Shown: positions 1 through 10,469 of the stretch, in pieces | How positions within the stretch are numbered: position 1 is the first letter of the stretch | Layout of the letters: each line of letters begins with the position of its first letter | Source: DATBIO01 sp036556965 | GTDB taxonomy: Bacteria > Acidobacteriota > Vicinamibacteria > Fen-336 | Length of the DNA: 23,375 nucleotides | Assembly (NCBI GenBank): GCA_036556965.1 | Contig: DATBIO010000261.1 | Span: forward strand, 1 to 23,375 | Reading direction: 5' to 3' | Notes under the pieces: model-generated | The model's input: only the letters and a program-made list of their open reading frames with translations | The model's database searches: none | Told to the model about the DNA's origin: nothing | Translations under genes and position numbers: made by a program

Positions 1-282
1 GCCACCGACGTGGACGCGCTGCTGCTCGACTCCGGGCGCCCCGGGGCCGCGGTGAAGGAGCTGGGCGGGACGGGCCGGCGCCACGACTGGGCGGTCAGCC
101 GGCGCATCCGCGAGCGGGTACCGGTGCCGCTCTTCCTGGCCGGCGGCCTCACCCCCGCCAACGTCCGCGAGGCCGTGGCGGAGGTCGGGCCCTACGGGCT
201 CGACGTCTGCAGCGGCGTGCGCACGGACGGCGCGCTGGACGAGCGCAAGCTGGGCGCGTTCTTCGCGGCCTTGGACGGCTAG
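1..282 (+). CDS. trpF: Phosphoribosylanthranilate isomerase, C-terminal part (5' end outside window)
   Basis: This is the last 93 codons of a TIM-barrel enzyme that isomerises N-(5-phosphoribosyl)anthranilate to CdRP in cytosolic tryptophan synthesis. The reading frame is open from base 1 and ends at TAG 280-282, so the start lies upstream of the window. Visible family hallmarks, in order, are LLLDS with the catalytic Asp, the phosphate-binding GGTG followed by the family-typical DW, the LAGGL-P-NV motif, and the terminal DVCSGV loop that also contacts the substrate phosphate. The order and spacing match TrpF closely and nothing looks truncated at the 3' end. It converges with the SIMPL gene, with only 13 bases between the stops, partly occupied by a 12-base GC palindrome (284-295). 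No other trp gene is in the window, so operon context cannot be judged. Confidence 0.93.
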   Translation, partial: ATDVDALLLDSGRPGAAVKELGGTGRRHDWAVSRRIRERVPVPLFLAGGLTPANVREAVAEVGPYGLDVCSGVRTDGALDERKLGAFFAALDG

Positions 283-295
283 GGCCGGCGCCGGC

Positions 296-1003
296 TCAGC
301 GCAGCTCGAAGGTCACGGAGACGGTGTAGCGCAGCTCCTCGGTGCCCGCCTCGATGGGCACGTCGGGCGCGGCCTCCATGGCCATGGTGCGCATCATGGG
401 CCGGGGCGGCGCCATGGCCGTGCCCTCGGTGATGGACAGCGCGCGCCCGAGGGTCCGCCCGGCGGCCTGGGCCAGGACCTGGGCCTTGGCCCGCGCGTCG
501 GCGAAGGCACGGGTGAGGCCGTCCTGCCGGCCCGGAGCGGCATCCGAGACCTCGAAGGAGACGCCGGAGACCTGGTTCGCGCCGGCGTCGAGGGCCGCCT
601 GCAGGAGGGCGGAGACGTCCGCCGTGGTCTTCCGCGTCACCGTGACGCCGTTGCTCACCTGGTAGCCGAGGATCCGCGGCCGCTTGCCGGGCTGGTGGTC
701 CATCTGCGGATACACCGAGACGTGCGAGGTGCGGAGCTCGCCCTCCGCCGCGCCCGCCTTCTTCAGGGCGCCGATCACCGCGGCCATGGTGCGGCTGTTC
801 TCCTCCGTGGCCTGGGCCGCGGTGGGGGCCGTGGTCTGGACGCCGGCGGTGAACACGGCGCGGTCGGGGGCCAGGCTCACGCGCGCGGTGCCCGTCACGC
901 TCACGGCCTCCGCGGGCGCGGCCTCGCGAGGCGCGGGGAAGGGAGGCGTCTGGGCGGCGGCGGGCGCGGCCAGCGCCGCGAGCAGGACGAGGACGCGGTT
1001 CAT
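296..1003 (-). CDS. Secreted SIMPL-domain (DUF541/YggE-like) protein
   Basis: This 235-residue protein has a clear Sec signal peptide (MNRVLVLLAALAAPAAAQ, cleavage probably after residue 17). The rest is a SIMPL/DUF541 domain: an early VSVTGTARVSLAPDRA segment, then a central LKKAG...LRTSHVSVYPQ stretch, GYQVSNGVTVT, and a conserved DA..KAQVLAQAAG..LG helix near the end, closing with YTVSVTFEL. Family members are periplasmic or outer-membrane associated. E. coli YggE is linked to oxidative-stress relief, but the biochemical role is not settled. The ATG is set by a strong Shine-Dalgarno sequence (GGAGGAGG on the minus strand, plus-strand 1009-1016) five bases upstream. It lies 64 bases downstream of the desaturase on the same strand and may share its transcript. 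Confidence 0.9.
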   Translation of the reverse strand: MNRVLVLLAALAAPAAAQTPPFPAPREAAPAEAVSVTGTARVSLAPDRAVFTAGVQTTAPTAAQATEENSRTMAAVIGALKKAGAAEGELRTSHVSVYPQMDHQPGKRPRILGYQVSNGVTVTRKTTADVSALLQAALDAGANQVSGVSFEVSDAAPGRQDGLTRAFADARAKAQVLAQAAGRTLGRALSITEGTAMAPPRPMMRTMAMEAAPDVPIEAGTEELRYTVSVTFELR

Positions 1004-1067
1004 GCGGACCTCCTCCGTCCATTATCCGCGCCGCCGGAGGTGGAAGGGCGGCGGGAGTGGACGGAGG

Positions 1068-1946
1068 TCAGGCCGCCGTTTCGGCGGGCACGGAAGCGCC
1101 CGGCGCCCGGCGGTCGAGGCGGAAGCGCTCGGCCCCCGCGGGCAGGAGCTGCACCTCCGTGGCCAGCCCCAGGGCCATGAGGGTGCGGATGGCCATCCAG
1201 TTGAGGTCCACCTCCCACCACTCGTGGCCGTGGCGGGCGCTGCGCTGGAACGCGTGGTGGTTGTTGTGCCAGCCCTCGCCCCAGGCCAGGAGGCCCACCC
1301 ACCAGAGGTTGGTGGAGCCCTCGGGCGTGTCGTAGGTGCGGTAGCCCCAGGTGTGGGAGGCGGAGTTCACGAACCAGGTGGTGTGCAGGACCACGAGCAG
1401 CCGCACGAAGACGCCCCACACCACCAGGCTCCAGCCGCCCCAGGCGAACAGGGCCAGGCCCACCAGCACGTTGGGCAGGATGTGCAGGCGGTTCAGCACG
1501 CGGTGCACCGGATCCGCCACCAGCTCGGGGGCGTGGCGCCGCTCGATCTCGCGGTAGTCGTAGCCCACCTTGCAGAGGATCCACCCGATGTGGCTCCACC
1601 AGAAGCCGTCCTTGGGCGTGTGCAGGTCCTTCCCTTCGCGGTCGGACAGCGTGTGGTGCATGCGGTGCATGGCCACCCAGGAGATGGCGCCGCCCTCGCT
1701 GGCGAGCATCCCGCACACGGTGAGCAGGTACTCGAGCGGCTTGGGCACCCTGTACCCGCGGTGGGTGAGGAGGCGGTGGTAGGCGAGGCCGATGCCCAGC
1801 GAGCCCGCCACCCACCACAGGAGGACGGCCGCACCGAGGCCGGTCCAGGTGAAGGTCCAGGGCGCGAAGAGGGCGCCCACGTGGAGGGCGCCGAAGTACG
1901 CCACGTTGACCCAGTCGAATGGCTTTCCGTTCCAGCGCAGCGTCAC
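1068..1946 (-). CDS. Acyl-CoA (Delta9-type) fatty acid desaturase
   Basis: This is an integral-membrane di-iron desaturase of about 292 residues, expected to introduce a cis double bond into a fatty acyl chain and so adjust membrane fluidity. The three histidine boxes of the stearoyl-CoA desaturase family are intact: HRLLTH (residues 57-62), HRMHH (94-98) and HNNHH (227-231), plus the auxiliary VNSASH segment around 194-200. Hydrophobic helices flank the boxes. The frame is open further upstream to 2084, but I chose GTG 1946 because GGAGGAG sits six bases before it and the upstream translation (RPGPGPGGSPK...) looks non-coding. The gene is divergent from the FAD oxidase, with a relatively AT-rich gap. 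Whether the substrate is acyl-CoA or acyl-ACP, and the exact regiospecificity, cannot be read from sequence. Confidence 0.92.
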   Translation of the reverse strand: MTLRWNGKPFDWVNVAYFGALHVGALFAPWTFTWTGLGAAVLLWWVAGSLGIGLAYHRLLTHRGYRVPKPLEYLLTVCGMLASEGGAISWVAMHRMHHTLSDREGKDLHTPKDGFWWSHIGWILCKVGYDYREIERRHAPELVADPVHRVLNRLHILPNVLVGLALFAWGGWSLVVWGVFVRLLVVLHTTWFVNSASHTWGYRTYDTPEGSTNLWWVGLLAWGEGWHNNHHAFQRSARHGHEWWEVDLNWMAIRTLMALGLATEVQLLPAGAERFRLDRRAPGASVPAETAA

Positions 1947-1952
1947 AGCGTG

Positions 1953-1959
1953 CTCCTCC
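1953..1959 (-). promoter_or_regulatory. Shine-Dalgarno that decides the desaturase GTG start
   Basis: The minus strand reads GGAGGAG here, six bases before GTG 1946. It is the only strong ribosome-binding sequence near the 5' end of this reading frame and supports the shorter protein over the 338-residue open frame. Confidence 0.7.
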
Positions 1960-2083
1960 GAGAATGTCCGTTCGCAGGCTAGCAAACCGGCCGCTCCGCG
2001 TTTGTCACAGAACCGTAATACTTTGGGGCTTCCGCCCGGCCCCGGCCCCGGCCGCGCATTGACAGCCACCGGCCCGTCCACCA

Positions 2084-3358
2084 ATGCTCGCGCTCATGAA
2101 GGAAAAGAAGGGGCGGGGCCTGACGCGGCGCGAGCTGATGGGGCGCGGGGCCGGTCTGCTGGCTGTCTCCGCGGCGGGCCTCGGGCGGAGCGTGGCCGCG
2201 CCGGCGCCGGGCTGGGACGCCATCGTGGTGGGCGCGGGCGTGTTCGGGGCGTGGACGGCGTGGCACCTGCGCCGCGAAGGCCGGCGCGTGCTTCTGCTCG
2301 ACGCCTCCGGCCCCGCCAACGCCCGCGCCTCCTCGGGCGGCGAGTCGCGAATGACGCGCACGATCTACGGCGCGGACGACGTCTACACGCGGATGGCCTG
2401 GGACTCGCTCGAGGACTGGCGCTGGCTCTCGTCGCGCGCGGGCCTGCCCATCTACCACCCCGTCGGCGTGCTGATGTTCTTCGGGAAGCGCGAGCCCTTC
2501 GTGGACCAGAGCATCGACGTCCATCGCCGCCTGGGCCTGCGCCTCGAGGTCCTGGACCGCGCCTTGCTGGCACGCCGCTACCCGCAGGTGGCCTGGGACG
2601 GGGTGGAGCTGGGGCTGCTGGAGCCGGACCGGGGGCCGCTCATGGCCCGGCGCGCCGTGCAGACGCTGGTCGGGGAGTTCGTGTCCGCGGGGGGGTCCTA
2701 TCGGCTGGCCGCCGTGCTGCCGCCCGGCGACGGCCCCGCCCTCGAGGGCCTGCGCACGGCGGAAGGCGAGACGCTGCGCGCCGGGCACTACGTGTTCGCC
2801 TGCGGTCCCTGGATGCCGAAGCTCTTCCCGTCGCTCCTCGGCGGGCGGATCTTCCCGACGCGCCAGGAGGTCTTCTTCTTCGCCCCGGAGAACGGAGACG
2901 ACCGCTTCTCGGCCGCGCGGCTGCCCGGGTGGGCCGACTTCAACGAGGGAGACATCTACTACGGGATGCCCGACCTCGAGAGCCGCGGCTTCAAGATCGC
3001 CCACGACCGCCACGGGCCGCTCTTCGACCCCGACTCCGGCGACCGGCAGGCGACCGCGGAGGGGCTGGCCGGCGTCCGCTCCTACATGTCCCGCCGGTTC
3101 CCGGCCCTGGCCGCGCGCCCGGTGGTGGAGTCGCGGGTGTGCCAGTACGAGAACAGCTCGAACGGCGACCTGCTGATCGACCGCCACCCGCGCTGGCCCA
3201 ACGCCCTCCTCGTGGGCGCGGGCTCGGGCCATGGCTTCAAGCACGGCCCCGCGGTGGGCCGCCATGCCGCCGACCTCGTCACCGGACGGCGGGCCGGGCC
3301 CGAGCTGCGCTTCAGCCTGGCCACCAAGGGACAGGTGCAGCGGCGCGAGGTCCACTGA
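2084..3358 (+). CDS. Tat-exported FAD-dependent amine oxidase (monomeric sarcosine oxidase-like)
   Basis: This 424-residue flavoprotein belongs to the DAO/monomeric sarcosine oxidase group, which oxidises secondary amines such as N-methyl amino acids and releases peroxide. A twin-arginine signal (LTRRELMGRG, R15-R16, followed by a hydrophobic segment to AAPAP near residue 41) indicates export of the folded, flavin-loaded protein. The Rossmann dinucleotide motif VVGAGVFG covers residues 48-55. Near the C terminus the segment CQYENSSNGD (C353) aligns with the Cys that covalently holds FAD in sarcosine oxidase, and the GAGSGHGFKHGP segment is the family's closing FAD-binding motif. The start is uncertain: ATG 2084 or ATG 2096. 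Neither has a Shine-Dalgarno, and 2096 gives a more normal basic n-region. A TTGACA at 2059-2064 lacks a good -10. The actual substrate is not predictable; a periplasmic location is unusual for this family. Confidence 0.85.
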   Translation: MLALMKEKKGRGLTRRELMGRGAGLLAVSAAGLGRSVAAPAPGWDAIVVGAGVFGAWTAWHLRREGRRVLLLDASGPANARASSGGESRMTRTIYGADDVYTRMAWDSLEDWRWLSSRAGLPIYHPVGVLMFFGKREPFVDQSIDVHRRLGLRLEVLDRALLARRYPQVAWDGVELGLLEPDRGPLMARRAVQTLVGEFVSAGGSYRLAAVLPPGDGPALEGLRTAEGETLRAGHYVFACGPWMPKLFPSLLGGRIFPTRQEVFFFAPENGDDRFSAARLPGWADFNEGDIYYGMPDLESRGFKIAHDRHGPLFDPDSGDRQATAEGLAGVRSYMSRRFPALAARPVVESRVCQYENSSNGDLLIDRHPRWPNALLVGAGSGHGFKHGPAVGRHAADLVTGRRAGPELRFSLATKGQVQRREVH

Positions 3359-3364
3359 CCGCGC

Positions 3365-3393
3365 TTGACAAAGGCGTGACAGCGCCGTACTAA
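3365..3393 (+). promoter_or_regulatory. Sigma70-like promoter of the TonB-receptor gene
   Basis: A perfect -35 box TTGACA (3365-3370) is followed after exactly 17 bases by TACTAA (3388-3393), a weaker -10. Transcription would begin near 3400, giving a leader of about 50 bases. The gap is unusually AT-rich for this window. The position is only 7 bases beyond the oxidase stop, so the receptor can be expressed independently of the oxidase. Confidence 0.5.
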
Positions 3394-3451
3394 AGCGTGC
3401 CAAAGACGCCCTAAATGCAACTGAGACAGCGGCTTTAGCCAGGAGGCTCTG

Positions 3452-6112
<2,661 letters not shown>

Positions 6113-6113
6113 G

Positions 6114-7745
6114 ATGACGCGCCGGCTGCTCCGTCGGGCCGGAGCGGCCGGCGCCCCCTTCGCGCTGGCGGTCGTCGGGATGGCGGGTCCGACCGGCGTG
6201 GCCGCGAACGGCGGCTACGCCGACCTCGTCGCGCTCTTCCAGGAGTGGCGGGCGTTCCAGGGGCCCGTCTTCCGCGACGGCGTCCCCGACTACACGCCCC
6301 CCGCCATGGCCGCCCAGAAGGAGCGGCTGCCGGAGTTCCAGGAGCGGCTGCGCGCCATCCGCCCCGGAGGCTGGCCGGTCGCCCAGCAGGTCGACTGGCG
6401 CCTGGTCCAGGCGGAGATGAACGGCCTGGACTTCGACCATCGCGTCCTGCGGCCCTGGGCGCGCGATCCCGGCTACTACATGGTCGTGATCCCCGAGCAG
6501 AGCGACACGCCCGCGAAGGAGGGCTCGACCATCGCGGGGGCGATCGAGACCTGGCGGATGGCGTTCCCGCTCCCGGCGGCGGACATCGCGCCCTTCCGCG
6601 CCCGGCTGCGCGCGATCCCTTCCGTGCTGGCCCAGGCGCGCGCGAACCTCGTCGAGGACACGCGCGACCTCTGGCGGGCGGGGCTCCGCGTCCAGAAGGA
6701 GCAGAGCGCGGCGCTCGCGGACCTGGCGAAGCGCGTCGGCCCGCATCACCCCGACCTGGTGCCCGACATCGACAGGGCCCGCGCGGCCGTGGACGAGTTC
6801 GGCGCCTGGCTGGAGGCGGGCCTGCCCGGCAAGGGGGGCGCGTCCGGCGTCGGCCGCGAGAACTACGACTGGTACCTGCGCAACGTGCACCTCTCGCCCT
6901 TCACGTGGCAGGACGAGGTGACGCTCCACGAGCGCGAGCTGGCCCGCTCCCTCGCGCACCTGCAGCTCGAGTCCGTCGCGCACGCGGGACAGCCGCCCGC
7001 CCCGCTCATGGACTCGCCCGAGGGCTGGACCCAGGGCATGCAGGAAGCCGTGACCGCGTACATGAAGTTCCTGGGCGACCGCGGCGTGGGCACCGTCAAG
7101 GACTACATGGACCCGGCGCTCCGGGCCCGCGTGAGCGGCTTCGTGGCGCCGGCCGACCGCGACTTCTTCTCGCAGGTGGACGCGCGGGAGCCGTTCCTGC
7201 TGCGCGCGCACGGTTACCACTGGTTCGACCTGGCGCGGATGGAGAAGGAGCCGCACCCGAGCCCGATCCGGCGCGGCGCGCTCCTCTACAACATCTGGGA
7301 CAGCCGCGCCGAAGGGCTCGCGACCGCGATGGAGGAGATGATGGCTCGGGCGGGCCTCTTCGAGGGGCGCCCGCGCGGCCACGAGCTCATGTACGTGATG
7401 GTCGCGCAGCGCGCGGCCCGCGGCCTGGCCAGCTTGAGGGTCCACGGGGGCGAGACCGACCTGGGTCGGGCCGTCCGCTTCGCCCACGAGAACACGCCGT
7501 ACGGCTGGCTCAAGGTGGACGGCGACCTGGTGTGGGGCGAGCAGCGCCTCTACCTGTCGCAGCCGGGCTACGGGACCTGCTACCTCTCGGGCAAGGCCCA
7601 GATCGAGTCGCTTCTCGCCGCGCGCCTGGGGCGGGAGCGGGACGGCTTCTCGCTCCGGCGTTTCATGGACGACCTCAACGCGTCGGGCATGATCCCCGTC
7701 TCGCTGATCCGCTGGGAGATGACGGGGGAGCTGCCACCGCAGTAA
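6114..7745 (+). CDS. Secreted DUF885-family-like protein, apparent metal motif missing
   Basis: This 543-residue protein starts one base after the receptor stop, with no convincing Shine-Dalgarno of its own. The N terminus is basic and then hydrophobic (RRLLRRAG... to about residue 32, GVAANGG), consistent with export. The C-terminal third resembles DUF885 proteins: SRAEGLATAMEE (E400), the RAARGLASLRVHGGETDLGRA segment, and QPGYGTCYLSGKAQIESL (from Q483), which corresponds to the family's PGQALSYKIG-type motif. The HExxPGHH metal-binding motif that I expect just before the EGWA-like segment is not there; that place reads EPHPSPIRRGALL. The only His-Glu pair nearby (H423-E424) is not in an HExxH arrangement. 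It may be a non-hydrolytic binding relative or a distinct subfamily. DUF885 assignment rests on recalled motifs, not on a search. Confidence 0.7.
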   Translation: MTRRLLRRAGAAGAPFALAVVGMAGPTGVAANGGYADLVALFQEWRAFQGPVFRDGVPDYTPPAMAAQKERLPEFQERLRAIRPGGWPVAQQVDWRLVQAEMNGLDFDHRVLRPWARDPGYYMVVIPEQSDTPAKEGSTIAGAIETWRMAFPLPAADIAPFRARLRAIPSVLAQARANLVEDTRDLWRAGLRVQKEQSAALADLAKRVGPHHPDLVPDIDRARAAVDEFGAWLEAGLPGKGGASGVGRENYDWYLRNVHLSPFTWQDEVTLHERELARSLAHLQLESVAHAGQPPAPLMDSPEGWTQGMQEAVTAYMKFLGDRGVGTVKDYMDPALRARVSGFVAPADRDFFSQVDAREPFLLRAHGYHWFDLARMEKEPHPSPIRRGALLYNIWDSRAEGLATAMEEMMARAGLFEGRPRGHELMYVMVAQRAARGLASLRVHGGETDLGRAVRFAHENTPYGWLKVDGDLVWGEQRLYLSQPGYGTCYLSGKAQIESLLAARLGRERDGFSLRRFMDDLNASGMIPVSLIRWEMTGELPPQ

Positions 7746-7752
7746 CGAAAAC

Positions 7753-7829
7753 TCATCGCAGAGGACGCCGAGGACGCAGAGGCTCCAATTCTGAGCCGCT
7801 CTCTGCGTGCTCTGCGCTCTCCGCGGTGA
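7753..7829. repeat. Imperfect long inverted repeat (REP/MITE-like hairpin)
   Basis: Two 29-base arms, 7753-7781 and 7801-7829, match as reverse complements at 23 of 29 positions by hand alignment and are separated by 19 bases. The arms have the iterated form of CGCAGAG / GGACGC units and end in TCAtCGC and CGCGGTGA. An inner GGCTC (7781-7785) / GAGCC (7793-7797) pair could extend the hairpin. It begins 7 bases after the DUF885-like stop and ends 90 bases before ettA. Purine-biased GCAGAGGACGCAGAG-like palindromes occur as dispersed repeats in many environmental bacterial genomes, so a mobile or REP-like origin is plausible; it could also end transcription or stabilise the upstream mRNA. There is no T-tract. 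Confidence 0.65.
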
Positions 7830-7846
7830 GCGCCGTGAGTGCCCGC

Positions 7847-7875
7847 TTGACCCCTGGGACGGCGCGGACCAGAAT
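7847..7875 (+). promoter_or_regulatory. Sigma70-like promoter of ettA
   Basis: TTGACC (7847-7852) and CAGAAT (7870-7875) are separated by exactly 17 bases, matching the consensus at five and four of six positions. Transcription would begin near 7882. This places an in-frame upstream ATG (7874) inside the -10 box and so supports the later ATG 7919 as the start of EttA. Confidence 0.45.
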
Positions 7876-7918
7876 GCTGGCCCTTCCGGAAGAACTGATC
7901 CTCGGGGGTTCCCGCTCG

Positions 7919-9580
7919 ATGCCGCCGCAATTCATCTACACCATGAAGGACCTGCGGAAGGTCACCCCGCAGGGCAAGGAGATCCTGCGCGGGATCTGGC
8001 TCTCCTTCTTCCCGGGAGCCAAGATCGGGGTGCTGGGCGCCAACGGCGCGGGCAAGAGCAGCCTGCTCCGCATCATGGCCGGCGTCGACACCGACTTCGC
8101 CGGGGAGGCCTTCGCCGCGCCGGGGACGCGCGTGGGCTTCCTGCCCCAGGAGCCCCAGCTCGACGCGGGGAAGACCGTGCTCGAGCACGTCGAGGAGGCG
8201 GTGGCCGAGAAGCGGGCCGTCCTCCAGCGCTACGAGGAGCTCTCCGCCGACTGGTCGGACGAGAACGCCGACGAGCTGGGGCGGCTGCAGGACCAGATCG
8301 ACGCCCAGAACCTGTGGGAGCTGGACCGCCACGTCGAGGTGGCCATGGACGCGCTGCGGCTGCCCCCTCCGGACGCGGACGTCACCCGGCTCTCCGGCGG
8401 GGAGCGGCGCCGCGTGGCCCTGTGCCGCCTCCTCCTGCAGCCCTCCGAGATGCTCCTCCTGGACGAGCCCACCAACCACCTCGACGCGGAGTCGGTGGCC
8501 TGGCTCGAGCGCTTCCTGCACGACTACGCGGGCACGGTGGTGGCGGTGACGCACGACCGCTACTTCCTCGACAACGTGGCGGGCTGGATCCTGGAGCTGG
8601 ACCGCGGCGCGGGCATCCCCTGGCAGGGCAACTACTCCTCCTGGCTGGAGCAGAAGGAAGGCCGCCTGGCCCAGGAGGAGAAGGAGGCCAGCGCGCGGCG
8701 CCGCACCCTGCAGCGCGAGCTGGAGTGGATCCGCATGGCGCCCCGCGCGCGCCAGGCCAAGGGCAAGGCGCGCATCAACAACTACGAGCAGCTCCTGGCG
8801 GAGGAGCAGGCGGCGGAGAAGCGGGATGGGCCGCGCGAGATCGCCATCCCCCCCGGGCCGCGCCTGGGCGACCTGGTGGTCACGGCGGAGCACCTGCGCA
8901 AGGGCTACGGCGACAACGTGCTCATGGACGAGGTGGACTTCATCCTCCCGCGCGGCGGCATCGTGGGCGTGATCGGCCCCAACGGCGCGGGCAAGACCAC
9001 CCTCTTCCGCATGATCGTGGGCGAGGAGACCCCCGACGCGGGCACCCTGCGCGTGGGGGAGAGCGTCGTGCTCTCCTACGTGGACCAGAGCCGGGACGCC
9101 CTGCGCGGGGAGCGCAGCGTGTGGGAGGAGATCAGCGACGGCGGCAAGGACCTGGTGATGGTGGGCAAGCGCGAGGTCAACTCACGCGCCTACGCGGCCT
9201 CCTTCGGCTTCCGCGGCCCCGACCAGCAGAAGAAGGTCAAGGACCTCTCCGGGGGGGAGCGCAACCGGCTGCACCTGGCCACCCTGCTCAAGAGCGGGGG
9301 CAACCTCCTCCTGCTGGACGAGCCCACCAACGACCTCGACGTGGACACCCTCCGCGCGCTGGAGGAGGCGGTGGTGGGCTTCGCCGGCTGCGCGGTGATC
9401 ATCAGCCACGACCGCTGGTTCCTCGACCGGGTGGCCACCCACATCCTCGCCTTCGAGGGCGACAGCCGCGTGGTGTGGTTCGAGGGCAACTACCAGGACT
9501 ACGAGGCGGACCGGCACCGGCGGCTGGGCGCGGAGGCGGACCAGCCGCACCGCATCAAGTACCGGAAGCTGGTGCACTGA
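7919..9580 (+). CDS. ettA: Energy-dependent translational throttle protein EttA (ABC-F ATPase)
   Basis: This 553-residue soluble ABC-F protein has two ATPase domains in tandem and no membrane segment. EttA binds the ribosomal E site and gates entry into elongation according to the ATP/ADP ratio. Domain 1 has Walker A GANGAGKS (residues 40-47), signature LSGGERRR (from 158) and LLLDEPTNHLD. Domain 2 has GPNGAGKT (353-360), LSGGERNR (from 443) and LLLDEPTNDLD. The stretch after the first Walker B (ESVAWLERFLHDYAGTVVA) and the WILELDRG-GIPW-GNYSSWL segment are hallmarks of EttA rather than other ABC-F groups, and the length is close to the roughly 555 residues of E. coli EttA. ATG 7919 yields the usual MPPQFIYTM start; an in-frame ATG at 7874 lies in the putative promoter. 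It is convergent with the lipoprotein gene. Confidence 0.95.
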   Translation: MPPQFIYTMKDLRKVTPQGKEILRGIWLSFFPGAKIGVLGANGAGKSSLLRIMAGVDTDFAGEAFAAPGTRVGFLPQEPQLDAGKTVLEHVEEAVAEKRAVLQRYEELSADWSDENADELGRLQDQIDAQNLWELDRHVEVAMDALRLPPPDADVTRLSGGERRRVALCRLLLQPSEMLLLDEPTNHLDAESVAWLERFLHDYAGTVVAVTHDRYFLDNVAGWILELDRGAGIPWQGNYSSWLEQKEGRLAQEEKEASARRRTLQRELEWIRMAPRARQAKGKARINNYEQLLAEEQAAEKRDGPREIAIPPGPRLGDLVVTAEHLRKGYGDNVLMDEVDFILPRGGIVGVIGPNGAGKTTLFRMIVGEETPDAGTLRVGESVVLSYVDQSRDALRGERSVWEEISDGGKDLVMVGKREVNSRAYAASFGFRGPDQQKKVKDLSGGERNRLHLATLLKSGGNLLLLDEPTNDLDVDTLRALEEAVVGFAGCAVIISHDRWFLDRVATHILAFEGDSRVVWFEGNYQDYEADRHRRLGAEADQPHRIKYRKLVH

Positions 9581-9587
9581 TCCGCTC

Positions 9588-9611
9588 GGCGGCAGGGGGG
9601 CCCTGCCCGCC
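9588..9611. terminator. GC hairpin between convergent genes (possible bidirectional terminator)
   Basis: GGCAGGG (9591-9597) and CCCTGCC (9601-9607) are perfect complements around a three-base loop, with outer GGC (9588-9590) facing CGCC (9608-9611). It lies between the converging stops of ettA and the lipoprotein gene. No T-tract follows on either strand, so intrinsic termination is uncertain. Confidence 0.4.
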
Positions 9612-9626
9612 GCGCCGGCGCCGGGC

Positions 9627-10469
9627 CTACCTGGGCGAGAACTCGATGCGCACCTGGGGGTCGGTGTTCACCTTGATCCCGGGCATTCCCTTCACCAGGC
9701 GCTTGATCTCGTCCATGGGCGCGCCGTCCATGGCCTCGAACTGCTTCAGCTTCTTGGGGTCGGCCAGGATGGCGTCGAAGCTGACGTCGAGCAGGGTGAC
9801 GGTGGAGCCCTCGAGGTAGGGGCTGTTGGTCTTGATCCCGGTGCCCTCCACCTCCACGGCGATGTTGATCCGCATCCCCTTGAACATGGACTTCATCATC
9901 TCGAGGGCCTCGGGGGGCGTCTCCGCGGCCGGCTGGCGGGCCGGCCGGGGGGAGGCGGGGCCCGGCTGGCCCATGTCCACGATCAGGACGGACCGGCCCG
10001 CCGGCTGACGCTCGAAGCGGAACTTCAGCCGGTCCTCGGGCGAGGGGCTCTCGGGGGCGCCCTGCGGCGCGTCCGGCTTCTGGGAGAGCTGCAGCCGCGT
10101 GACGTCCTTGAAGGCGAAGGTGGCGCGGGCTCCCTTGCGGTCCTTGAGGTCGATGGGCTCCGCGGACACGAAGGTCACGCCCTCCCCGAGCTTGGACGCC
10201 TCCGCCTTGAGCTTCTCGGGAGCGAAGGGACCCGAGGAAGTGAGGTCGCCGGAGGTCTCCGTACCCTTCGTTTCGACCGTTCCCCCCATGGCCTTCGCCA
10301 TGCCCCCCATGGCCATCTCCAGGGCCTGCGGGTTCATGGTGATGGTCTGGACGAGGGTTCCGCTGCCGTCGCCCTTGACCCGGATCAGGTTGTGGACCTC
10401 CATGCAGCCCCAGGCCGGGACGGCCAGGAGGGCTCCCGCGACGACGGCCAGACGGTTCCTTGGCTCCAT
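9627..10469 (-). CDS. Putative lipoprotein of unknown function
   Basis: This 280-residue protein has an N-terminal basic and hydrophobic segment ending at C22 (AVPAWGC), a plausible though non-canonical lipobox, so it is probably a lipid-anchored envelope protein. I do not recognise a named family. Visible traits are a beta-rich start (EVHNLIRVKGDGSGTLVQTITM), two methionine-rich stretches (MAMGGMAKAMGG near residue 53 and MMKSMFKGMR near 190), a Pro/Ala-rich linker around residues 150-185, and a C-terminal part ending IKVNTDPQVRIEF. The first part is reminiscent of bacterial lipoproteins that open with a transmitted-sign KxDGSG motif, but this is only a resemblance. An AGGAG-type Shine-Dalgarno precedes the ATG. 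It is divergent from the sigma-like gene. Confidence 0.72.
   Translation of the reverse strand: MEPRNRLAVVAGALLAVPAWGCMEVHNLIRVKGDGSGTLVQTITMNPQALEMAMGGMAKAMGGTVETKGTETSGDLTSSGPFAPEKLKAEASKLGEGVTFVSAEPIDLKDRKGARATFAFKDVTRLQLSQKPDAPQGAPESPSPEDRLKFRFERQPAGRSVLIVDMGQPGPASPRPARQPAAETPPEALEMMKSMFKGMRINIAVEVEGTGIKTNSPYLEGSTVTLLDVSFDAILADPKKLKQFEAMDGAPMDEIKRLVKGMPGIKVNTDPQVRIEFSPR

Noticed and set aside
284..295. 12-base perfect palindrome between trpF and the SIMPL gene as a terminator
   Set aside because: It is GCCGGC repeated as a palindrome, with no room for a normal loop and no T-tract. Such runs are expected by chance at this GC content.
2059..2064. TTGACA as a promoter for the FAD oxidase
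   Set aside because: No acceptable -10 follows at 16-18 bases (best AATGCT at 18), and the hexamer would put transcription start at the second ATG. Leaderless initiation is possible but not supported enough to annotate.
7874..7876. ATG as an earlier in-frame start of EttA
   Set aside because: It lies inside the probable -10 box, lacks a Shine-Dalgarno, and would add 15 residues absent from the family.
7807..9819. 670-codon plus-strand frame overlapping ettA
   Set aside because: It is an out-of-frame shadow of EttA; the EttA frame carries all ABC-F motifs.
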